Positions 46,690 to 53,819 of a stretch of DNA of 64,000 nt are shown here, piece by piece. The notes beneath the pieces are model-generated. The model worked only from the letters and a program-made list of their open reading frames with translations, was not told the DNA's origin and searched no databases. Positions within the stretch are counted from its first letter, which is position 1, and the number at the start of each line of letters is the position of its first letter. A program made the translations under genes and the position numbers. The DNA is from Flavobacterium cupriresistens (lineage in GTDB: Bacteria; Bacteroidota; Bacteroidia; Flavobacteriales; Flavobacteriaceae): assembly GCF_020911925.1 (NCBI RefSeq), contig NZ_CP087134.1, forward strand, positions 2,914,001-2,978,000. The letters are read 5' to 3'.

Positions 46690-48201
46690 TTAATGTTTGG
46701 TGACATTCGTTAGGTTATCAGGGAAATAACTGTCTGATAAATTGCTGAATTCATCACCACGCATGAATATATTAATGTCTACATCGGCGAAGCTTTTTTT
46801 GCCGGCTGCGGCAAGAAGTTCATTTGCGGCATGTAAAGTGTTTTTGTGAAAATGATAGACACGATCAGATTTATCAGTTACTACCAAACCTTTCATGAGC
46901 ATTTTGTTTTGAGTTGCTACTCCGGTAGGACATTCGTTATTGTGACAACGTAATGCCTGGATGCAACCTAGAGAAAACATAAATCCACGGGCGCTATTAC
47001 ACATGTCGGCGCCCAAAGCAACGGCATGTAGAATAGAGTAACCCGAAATAATTTTTCCGCTGCCAATAATGCGTATTTTGTCACGAATATTTAAACCTAC
47101 CAATGTTTTGTTTACAAAGATCAAAGCAGGTTCAAAAGGCATTCCGACACCATCAGAAAACTCCAGAGGTGCTGCTCCGGTACCACCTTCTGCGCCATCT
47201 ACTGTAATGAAATCAGGGAAGATGTTTTCTGCGATCATTTCGTGACAAATGGCTTCGAATTCGGCAGTGTTTCCGATACATAATTTAAAACCGATTGGTT
47301 TTCCGTTCGACAATTCACGTAAGTGTGCTATAAAATGAACTAAGCCTTTTGCATCAGAAAAAGCACTGTGGCTAGGAGGGGAGAGGATCAGCGTATGTGG
47401 AATAACTCCTCTTATTTTTGCAATTTGAACGGTGTTTTTTGCTGCCGGAAGAACACCACCATGACCTGGTTTTGCACCCTGCGAAAGTTTAATCTCAATC
47501 ATTTTTACATTTGGATGATTGGCTTTTTCTTTAAAGTTTTCCGAACTAAAATTTCCTTCAGCGTCACGACAGCCAAAATAACCGGTTCCAATTTGCCAGG
47601 TAATATCTCCGCCTCCGGCAAGGTGAAATTCTGTTAATCCTCCTTCACCGGTATTTTGATAAAATTTTCCTTTTTGTGCGCCAATGTTTAATGCACGAAC
47701 AGCATTTTCGCTTAGGGAGCCAAAACTCATGGCCGAAACATTAAAGAGAGAGGCAGAATAAGGTTGTTTGCAGTCTTTTCCTCCAACTAATACACGTGGT
47801 AGTTCGTCATTTACTTTTGCGGGGAAAATAGAATGTTTGATTCCTTCGTAGCTGTCCTGGTTTAAATTGAGTTGTGTTCCGAAAGGGGTGTTTGAATCAA
47901 TATTTTTGGCTCTTTGATAGACTAAGGAGCGCTGATTTCTGGAAAAAGGTTTTCCGTCTGTAGATCTTTCGATAAAATATTGTTGAATTTCCGGAGCGAT
48001 CATTTCAAATAAATACCTGAAATAGCCTAAAACCGGAAAGTTTCTCAGAATGGCATGTTTGGTTTGAACAGCGTTATAGATTCCGACAACCAATAGAATC
48101 GGCAGAATGATAACGAGTAAAAAACCACGATCTGTATAATAATAGACGGCAGCAACAATTAGAAACAATAAGAATCCGTAAATAAAGAATTTTTTTCTCA
48201 T
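46690..48201 (-). CDS. FMN-binding glutamate synthase-like protein, membrane-anchored
   Basis: Two N-terminal transmembrane helices (about 5-42) precede a glutamate synthase central/FMN domain. Motifs are SAMSFGSLSENAVRALNIGA, NTGEGGLTEF, GAKPGHGGVLPAAKN and VDGAEGGTGAAPLEFSDGVG. The iron-sulfur cluster motif CIQALRCHNNECP (Cys-x5-Cys-x4-Cys) is intact. There is no amidotransferase domain, so it is not a complete GltB; related short proteins are called archaeal-type or GltB2-like. The electron partner is unknown. The NYN-domain gene lies 34 bp upstream on the same strand. Confidence 0.88.
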   Translation of the reverse strand: MRKKFFIYGFLLFLIVAAVYYYTDRGFLLVIILPILLVVGIYNAVQTKHAILRNFPVLGYFRYLFEMIAPEIQQYFIERSTDGKPFSRNQRSLVYQRAKNIDSNTPFGTQLNLNQDSYEGIKHSIFPAKVNDELPRVLVGGKDCKQPYSASLFNVSAMSFGSLSENAVRALNIGAQKGKFYQNTGEGGLTEFHLAGGGDITWQIGTGYFGCRDAEGNFSSENFKEKANHPNVKMIEIKLSQGAKPGHGGVLPAAKNTVQIAKIRGVIPHTLILSPPSHSAFSDAKGLVHFIAHLRELSNGKPIGFKLCIGNTAEFEAICHEMIAENIFPDFITVDGAEGGTGAAPLEFSDGVGMPFEPALIFVNKTLVGLNIRDKIRIIGSGKIISGYSILHAVALGADMCNSARGFMFSLGCIQALRCHNNECPTGVATQNKMLMKGLVVTDKSDRVYHFHKNTLHAANELLAAAGKKSFADVDINIFMRGDEFSNLSDSYFPDNLTNVTKH

Positions 48202-48235
48202 GTTTTTTTGAAATTAAAATGGAATAGTTTGGTAA

Positions 48236-49015
48236 TTAGTTGAAGCGTAAACGAACGTATACGTGTTTAATGCCTTTTTTGTCTGATTCTCTTTCGTCAA
48301 TTTCAAGAATATCAGTTAAGGATTTCAACATGGGCGTAAGTTTTGAGAAACCGTAGTTTCTAGGGTCAAATTCGGGTTTTTTCTTTACAATCAGATTTCC
48401 GACATCACCAAGGAATGCCCAGCCGTCATCGTCTTCGATGTCTTCAATTGTGGCTTCGATAAGTTCGATAGTTTGTTTGTCGATTTTGTGAAGGGCTTTT
48501 TCGGCGGGTTTTTCGACGGGTTTTTTAATATCGGCTACGGCGGTTTTTGTTTTCTTTTTCTGAATGGCACCGTCTAAAACTTCAATATAAATAAATCGGT
48601 CACAGGCGACAATAAAAGAGTTTGGTGTTTTCTTTTCCCCAATACCAATCACTTTCATGCCGGATTCCCGTAGACGAATTGCTAAACGTGTGAAATCGCT
48701 ATCGCTGGAAACAATGCAAAAACCATCCAATTTACCGGAGTAAAGCAAGTCCATGGCATCGATTATAAGTGCTGAATCGGAGGAGTTTTTACCGACCGTA
48801 TAACTGTATTGTTGTATAGGAGTGATGGCATGCTCGAGTAAAACCCCTTTCCATCCGTTAGCGTTTGGTTTGGTCCAGTCGGCATAAATACGTTTTGTGG
48901 TTGGTGTTCCAAATTTTGTTATCTCTTCCATCATACCCTTTACATTACTATAAGGAACGTTGTCGGCATCAATAAGAACGGCTAGTTTTAAATCTTTTGA
49001 GGTGCTTAAAGCCAT
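48236..49015 (-). CDS. NYN-domain ribonuclease-like protein with OST-HTH/LOTUS domain
   Basis: The N-terminal NYN domain (PIN-like fold) shows the acidic residues expected for metal-dependent RNA cleavage: AVLIDADNVPYSN, ALIIDAMDLLYSG and CIVSSDSDFTRLAIRLRES. A Lys-rich linker follows (about 150-180). The C-terminus (about 185-259) is an OST-HTH/LOTUS domain (WAFLGDVGNLIVKKKPEFD, YGFSKLTPMLKSL), thought to bind RNA. The 259-residue arrangement is the common bacterial one. A role in RNA turnover is likely; specific targets are unknown. Confidence 0.9.
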   Translation of the reverse strand: MALSTSKDLKLAVLIDADNVPYSNVKGMMEEITKFGTPTTKRIYADWTKPNANGWKGVLLEHAITPIQQYSYTVGKNSSDSALIIDAMDLLYSGKLDGFCIVSSDSDFTRLAIRLRESGMKVIGIGEKKTPNSFIVACDRFIYIEVLDGAIQKKKTKTAVADIKKPVEKPAEKALHKIDKQTIELIEATIEDIEDDDGWAFLGDVGNLIVKKKPEFDPRNYGFSKLTPMLKSLTDILEIDERESDKKGIKHVYVRLRFN

Positions 49016-49260
49016 TATTTAGATATTAGAATTTATAATGTTCATTTTGTAAAATGCTTTTAAAATTAATAAAAAATAAAACAATTTCGTTCGTTTAAGC
49101 GGAATTTATAACAGGTATAAATTACGGTTTTTAGTGTTGGTTGTATTTTTTTAAAAGAAAAACACTACAAATAAAAAGGTTTTTACTCTTAAAGTATATT
49201 AAAGTATTGCCTTGAATCCGATTCATTTTTAAATTATTATGATAACATAGAATAAATATT

Positions 49261-49268
49261 TATTTTTG
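49261..49268 (+). promoter_or_regulatory. -7 promoter element TATTTTTG
   Basis: Exact TAnnTTTG match 37 bp before the ATG of the PLP enzyme at 49306. Confidence 0.6.
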
Positions 49269-49305
49269 CTCGCGTTTAAAATTAAAAATATTACTTCATT
49301 ATATT

Positions 49306-50568
49306 ATGGTAAAAGATTTATTCGAAAGAATTCAAAACAATAAAGGGCCGTTAGGAAAATGGGCTTCACAAGCTGAAGGGTATTTTGTATTCCCTAAATT
49401 AGAAGGAGAACTTGGTCCAAGAATGCAATTTGGTGGGAAAAATATTTTGAACTGGAGTATAAACGACTATTTAGGTTTGGCAAATCATCCTGAAGTACGT
49501 CAGGCAGATATTGATGCTGCTGCAGAATATGGTGCTGCTTATCCTATGGGAGCACGTATGATGTCTGGTCACACTAAATACCACGAACAATTAGAGAATG
49601 AATTGGCTGCTTTCGTAATGAAAGAATCGGCTTATTTGTTGAACTTTGGTTACCAGGGAATGGTATCTACTATTGATGCTTTGGTTACTAAAAATGATAT
49701 TATTGTGTATGATGTAGATTCTCATGCTTGTATCATTGACGGAGTTCGTTTGCATATGGGGAAACGTTTTACTTACAAGCACAATGATCTTGAAAGTATA
49801 GAGAAAAACCTGCAGCGTGCTACTAAAATGGCATTGGAGACTGGTGGTGGAATCTTACTTATTACAGAAGGTGTTTTTGGAATGCGTGGTCAACAAGGGA
49901 AATTGAAAGAAATTGTTGCGCTTAAAGAGCAATACAATTTCAGATTATTAGTAGATGATGCACACGGTTTTGGAACTCTTGGTAAAACAGGAGCCGGAGC
50001 AGGTGAGGAGCAAGGAGTTCAGGACGGTATCGATGTTTACTTTTCTACTTTTGCAAAGTCAATGGCTAATATTGGAGCTTTTTTAGCTGCAGATAAAGAT
50101 ATTATCGATTATTTAAAATACAATTTGCGTTCTCAAATGTTCGCTAAGGCGTTACCAATGATTCAAACTATTGGATCTTTGAAACGTTTGGAATTGTTGC
50201 GTAACCACCCGGAATTGAAAGATAAACTTTGGGAAAACGTAAATGCATTACAAAACGGATTACGTTCAAAAAATTTCAATATTGGAGATACTAATACTTG
50301 TGTAACACCGGTTTATTTAGAAGGAAGTGTTCCTGAAGCAATGGTTATGGTGAATGATTTAAGAGAAAACTACGGTATTTTCTTGTCTATTGTAATCTAT
50401 CCGGTAATTCCAAAAGGGATTATTTTATTGAGAATGATTCCAACAACTTCACATACTTTAGCTGATATTGATGAAACGTTAGTTGCTTTTGAAGCAATTC
50501 GTGAGAAATTAGAAAACGGTACCTACAAAGAAATAGCAAGTAAAACAAAGGTTGATTTAGATGCTTAA
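49306..50568 (+). CDS. alpha-oxoamine synthase family PLP enzyme
   Basis: This 420-residue protein is a fold-type I PLP enzyme of the alpha-oxoamine synthase group, which joins an amino acid to an acyl thioester with loss of CO2. Motifs are WSINDYLGLANHPEV, GARMMSGHTKYHEQLE, LLVDDAHGFGTLG and the PLP-lysine motif STFAKSMANIG with Lys251. Group members include serine palmitoyltransferase, KBL and BioF. Flavobacteria use such enzymes for sphingolipids and, with cysteate, for capnine-type sulfonolipids needed for efficient gliding. Capnine or sphingoid-base synthesis is thus plausible here but not proven. No biotin genes are nearby. It has its own promoter and terminator. Confidence 0.85.
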   Translation: MVKDLFERIQNNKGPLGKWASQAEGYFVFPKLEGELGPRMQFGGKNILNWSINDYLGLANHPEVRQADIDAAAEYGAAYPMGARMMSGHTKYHEQLENELAAFVMKESAYLLNFGYQGMVSTIDALVTKNDIIVYDVDSHACIIDGVRLHMGKRFTYKHNDLESIEKNLQRATKMALETGGGILLITEGVFGMRGQQGKLKEIVALKEQYNFRLLVDDAHGFGTLGKTGAGAGEEQGVQDGIDVYFSTFAKSMANIGAFLAADKDIIDYLKYNLRSQMFAKALPMIQTIGSLKRLELLRNHPELKDKLWENVNALQNGLRSKNFNIGDTNTCVTPVYLEGSVPEAMVMVNDLRENYGIFLSIVIYPVIPKGIILLRMIPTTSHTLADIDETLVAFEAIREKLENGTYKEIASKTKVDLDA

Positions 50569-50610
50569 TTGCTGAAAATGATAGATTCCTCCAATAGTGG
50601 GAATTATGTA

Positions 50611-50643
50611 AAAAAATCCATTCTGCATAAGAATGGATTTTTT
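50611..50643 (+). terminator. intrinsic terminator
   Basis: AAAAAATCCATTC (50611-50623) pairs perfectly with GAATGGATTTTTT (50631-50643), and more T follow. It lies 42 bp after the PLP enzyme stop. Confidence 0.85.
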
Positions 50644-50688
50644 TTATTTCAGCTAAATTTATAATAGTAAAACATAAAAATTATTATT

Positions 50689-51165
50689 ATGAAAAAAATA
50701 CTCGCACTAACGATAGTCACTTTGGCTGTTTTAACATCCTGTAAAAAAGCACCTGAACCGGTAGAGATTGCGCCAAATCCGCCAAAAGAGGCAGAGATTG
50801 TAGAGCCTTCCGGAGATCAATGTTATGCTTCTATTGCTAATAATAGTATTGTGCAACTTAGTTTTAATGTAAATTCACATCAGGAAGTTAACGGGAAATT
50901 GAGTTATGCTTTATCGGGAAAGGATAAGAATGACGGAACGATTATCGGAAATATGAAGGGAGATACGCTGATTGCAGATTATACCTTTATGTCGGAAGGA
51001 CTTTCGTCTGTCAGAGAAGTTGTTTTTCTTCAAAAAGACGGTGCATTTATTGAAGGATATGGAGATATTGTCGAGGTAAATGATAAAGCAACCTTTAAGG
51101 ATAAAACAAAACTGAAGTTTGATCAGAAAAATGCGTTGACGAAGGTCGATTGTAAGGTCGAATAA
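50689..51165 (+). CDS. small lipoprotein of unknown function
   Basis: This 158-residue protein has a lipoprotein signal peptide with lipobox LTSC (Cys18), then a Pro/Glu-rich spacer. A beta-rich domain follows (CYASIANNSIVQLSFNVN, GKLSYALSGKDKNDGTI, GDTLIADYTFMSEG). The last part resembles many flavobacterial lipoproteins that measure or bind unknown ligands; no function is known. It lies between two terminators and is transcribed alone. Confidence 0.78.
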   Translation: MKKILALTIVTLAVLTSCKKAPEPVEIAPNPPKEAEIVEPSGDQCYASIANNSIVQLSFNVNSHQEVNGKLSYALSGKDKNDGTIIGNMKGDTLIADYTFMSEGLSSVREVVFLQKDGAFIEGYGDIVEVNDKATFKDKTKLKFDQKNALTKVDCKVE

Positions 51166-51177
51166 AATAATAAAATC

Positions 51178-51208
51178 AAACCCGACAGGTTTCAAACCTG
51201 TCGGGTTT
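51178..51208. terminator. bidirectional terminator between convergent genes
   Basis: AAACCCGACAGGTTT (51178-51192) and AAACCTGTCGGGTTT (51194-51208) are exact reverse complements, leaving a small loop. The core sequence resembles the terminator at 23489-23529. Confidence 0.85.
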
Positions 51209-51216
51209 AGTTTATT

Positions 51217-52335
51217 TTAAAGATCCTTTTTATACGTTTTTCTTCGACAGTGTACTTTTGGATCGAAATTTTTCCAAAGTAAATGAATGGCCGTATTTTC
51301 GGCTAATTCCGGAGTTCTAATGCAGTTTACGATTCCTTTTTCAGAAAAAGTTTTAAAATACTCATCAAAGATAATCGCTGTAACTCCTTTGTTTTGATAG
51401 TCGGGATGTACGCCTATTAAATAGAAAACAACATCTTTACTGTGTTTTCTGGCTTTTAATAGATGGTAAAAACCAAATGGGAAAAGTTTTCCTTTTGCTT
51501 TTTGTAAAGCTTCAGAAAAACTAGGCATTACAATACTAAAAGCTACTAATTTATCGTCCTTGTCCACAACAAATTTGATGTATTCCGGATTGATAAAACT
51601 GATGTATTTCTTTTTGAAATATTCTTTCTGCACATCAGAAATGGCAACAAATGAAGCCAGGTTTGCATAAGAATCATTAAACAAATCAAACATTTTATCC
51701 ACATGTGGCATAATGTCTTTTGTTTTGGTAAAAGTAAGCGATCTTAAACCGTATCTTTTTTTGATTAATTCCTGTGCTTTCAGGAAAAATTCAGGTTTTA
51801 CGTTAGAAAATGGGAAGATGCTTTCGAGATATTCTTTCTCGACCTGAAAACCTAATTGTTCAAAATGGGTTACATAATAAGGATTGTTGTACCAGGTAAT
51901 CATAGTCCCCATCTGATCGTATCCTTCTGTAAGTACTCCAACTTTGTCCAAATTAGAGAAGCCCATTGGACCTTCAACATGTTCCAGATTGTTTTGTTTT
52001 CCTAATTCGTATACTTTTTCTAATAAGGCTTTGGTCACTTCAATATCATCAATAACATCAAACCAGCCAAAACGAACTTTCTTTTTGTGCTGATTGTTTA
52101 CTTCCGACCAGTTGATAATGGCCGTTATTCTACCAACAATTTCATCATTTTTGTAAGCCAGATAAAAATAAGCTTCGGCGTTCTCAAAAGCAGGGTTTTT
52201 GGTTTTATCAAAAGACTCCAGTTCGTCAGCAATTATAGGCGGAACCCAATACGGGTTGTCTTTGTATAATGAAAACGGGAATTTGATATAATCTGTTAAT
52301 TCTTTTTTGCTTTTGGCTTCTTTAATTGTAATCAT
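51217..52335 (-). CDS. GNAT-like acetyltransferase-fold protein (YghO-like)
   Basis: This 372-residue protein has an N-terminal GNAT-type domain with KKELTDYIKFPFSLYKDNPY, WVPPI and a beta-alpha core (YFYLAYKNDEIVGRITAIIN). A second GNAT-like half near residues 240-350 has VDKDDKLVAFSIVMPSF and LIGVHPDYQNKGVTAIIFDE, which fits acetyl-CoA binding. This double arrangement matches YghO-type proteins, whose substrate is unknown. It is convergent with the lipoprotein gene and shares a transcript direction with the following OM protein gene. Confidence 0.8.
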   Translation of the reverse strand: MITIKEAKSKKELTDYIKFPFSLYKDNPYWVPPIIADELESFDKTKNPAFENAEAYFYLAYKNDEIVGRITAIINWSEVNNQHKKKVRFGWFDVIDDIEVTKALLEKVYELGKQNNLEHVEGPMGFSNLDKVGVLTEGYDQMGTMITWYNNPYYVTHFEQLGFQVEKEYLESIFPFSNVKPEFFLKAQELIKKRYGLRSLTFTKTKDIMPHVDKMFDLFNDSYANLASFVAISDVQKEYFKKKYISFINPEYIKFVVDKDDKLVAFSIVMPSFSEALQKAKGKLFPFGFYHLLKARKHSKDVVFYLIGVHPDYQNKGVTAIIFDEYFKTFSEKGIVNCIRTPELAENTAIHLLWKNFDPKVHCRRKTYKKDL

Positions 52336-52388
52336 TAAGATCGTATTGTGAAATATCTCTTTGTTTTGAGATTTAGGTTATTAAATTT

Positions 52389-53369
52389 TTATTCGTATTT
52401 AGATTTACGTTTTCTCTCTTGTGCCTGATAATCTGTTTCTTTCTTAGATTTAGCATCTTTAGGATTGTTTTTGTCTTTTCGGGACTGTCTCTTGGATTCT
52501 ATTTGTTTCTCTTTGTATTTTCCATCATAACGCCATGAAACTCCAACTCCTCCGTACAATATAGACGGTGTGTTTTTAAAATTGGTGCTTACAGAAGCAT
52601 CAACCTGTAAGTTTGGGTTAATCAGATAGGCTGCTCCACCGCGCACGATGGCATCGCTGTAAAAATCACTTTTATAACCCTGATTTTCAACAAAACCAGA
52701 CCATTTGTTGTTGAAACCGTGCGTTAAAGTTAATACATAACCATAACTTGGGTAATCTGTTGTGATATAATCGGCAATAATATTAGTTACAAATACCCAT
52801 TTCCCGCCACCAAACTGATTTTGTGTAATCAATACTACTTTTGGCGAAATACTGGACTTCGGAGAAAAAGAGTACGGATTGTCTGCGCCAACAAAATTGG
52901 CTCCCGCAAAAAGTGATACAGCAGGTATTAACTGATGCCAGTCAAAACTATGATTGGCTTTGTAACTGTATATGTTTTTGGTTTTTTCGTAGTTTTTAAA
53001 AGGATCGTAAATTAAATATTTCGCTCCCAAAACGGTTTGTCTGAAATTATTTCTCTTAGAATTGTTGTAGGGTGTATTAAAAGCTTCCATTTGATATTGC
53101 AAATCAAGTACAAATTCAAGTTTTTCTAAAAATGCACCATAACGGAATGTTAAATCGGTACCAAAACCATTCGCATCATAATTTAATAAATCATGTTTTT
53201 CCTTTATTCCATAGATGCCAATTTCGGCCTGAATAACAGTTTTTCCAACAGCAAAGGCAGACATTGTCTCCCCCGGACGGTTAGAATTAATGATATCAGT
53301 GTATTGTGCGAAAAAGAATTGTGGTGTAAAAAAGAGAGTAGCAATAAATAAGTTTTTAACTTTTAACAT
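52389..53369 (-). CDS. outer-membrane transporter-like barrel protein
   Basis: The 326-residue protein has a signal peptide ending FFFAQ. Its mature part is a beta-barrel of the type grouped with phenol-degradation meta-pathway OM proteins: NSNRPGETMSAFAVGKTVIQ, GAFLEKLEFVLDLQYQ and WRYDGKYKEKQ. The C-terminal 45 residues are highly basic and polar (RKDKNNPKDAKSKKE, AQERKRKSKYE), unusual for a barrel end, and probably extend into the periplasm. Cargo is unknown. A candidate promoter lies 37 bp before its start. Confidence 0.8.
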   Translation of the reverse strand: MLKVKNLFIATLFFTPQFFFAQYTDIINSNRPGETMSAFAVGKTVIQAEIGIYGIKEKHDLLNYDANGFGTDLTFRYGAFLEKLEFVLDLQYQMEAFNTPYNNSKRNNFRQTVLGAKYLIYDPFKNYEKTKNIYSYKANHSFDWHQLIPAVSLFAGANFVGADNPYSFSPKSSISPKVVLITQNQFGGGKWVFVTNIIADYITTDYPSYGYVLTLTHGFNNKWSGFVENQGYKSDFYSDAIVRGGAAYLINPNLQVDASVSTNFKNTPSILYGGVGVSWRYDGKYKEKQIESKRQSRKDKNNPKDAKSKKETDYQAQERKRKSKYE

Positions 53370-53405
53370 AAACGTAATTTTTGATTAAAAAGTAATAACG
53401 CATTT

Positions 53406-53413
53406 CAAATGTA
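53406..53413 (-). promoter_or_regulatory. -7 promoter element TACATTTG (minus strand)
   Basis: Minus-strand TAnnTTTG match 37 bp before the OM protein ATG at 53369. Confidence 0.6.
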
Positions 53414-53467
53414 CATATTTTATTATTTATTTAAGATTGATATTTTAATTTTAAACAACAGATTTCT

Positions 53468-53475
53468 TAATTTTG
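53468..53475 (+). promoter_or_regulatory. -7 promoter element TAATTTTG
   Basis: Exact TAnnTTTG match 19 bp before ATG 53494. It overlaps a possible upstream TTG start at 53473, which is therefore unlikely. Confidence 0.6.
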
Positions 53476-53493
53476 AAAAAAAAATATACAATT

Positions 53494-53778
53494 ATGCAAG
53501 AAGCATCTTTTTCAGGTTTAATAAAAGCTATTTTTTACATCTTGGCTTTTTATTATATTTTTAAATTTTTAGCTAGAATCTTTTTGCCTGTGTTGGTTAA
53601 AAAGGCTGTAGAAAAAGCAGGAGAGAATTTTCAGAGACAACAACAATATAGCCAAGGTAACTCATGGCAAAATACGCAACGCAATAAAGATGAGATAATT
53701 ATCGATACTGCGAATGCGAAAAATCCCCGTGAAACCAAAAAAGTGGGAGATTATGTTGATTACGAAGAAATAGATTAA
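53494..53778 (+). CDS. DUF4834 family small membrane protein
   Basis: This 94-residue protein has one transmembrane helix (about 8-30; LIKAIFYILAFYYIFKFLAR), then a charged, Gln-rich tail with DEIIIDTANAKNPRETKK and a conserved end GDYVDYEEID. This is the DUF4834 pattern of Bacteroidetes; function is unknown. It precedes the YfhO-like gene by 41 bp and probably shares its transcript. Confidence 0.82.
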   Translation: MQEASFSGLIKAIFYILAFYYIFKFLARIFLPVLVKKAVEKAGENFQRQQQYSQGNSWQNTQRNKDEIIIDTANAKNPRETKKVGDYVDYEEID

Positions 53779-53819
53779 GTTTGTGTCCTGAAAAAACAGG
53801 ATTCATCATTTAACCAAAC

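Noticed and set aside
53786..53801. Short hairpin TCCTG-AAAAAA-CAGGA after the DUF4834 gene.
   Set aside because: The stem is only 5 bp and no T-run follows; the YfhO-like gene probably shares the transcript.
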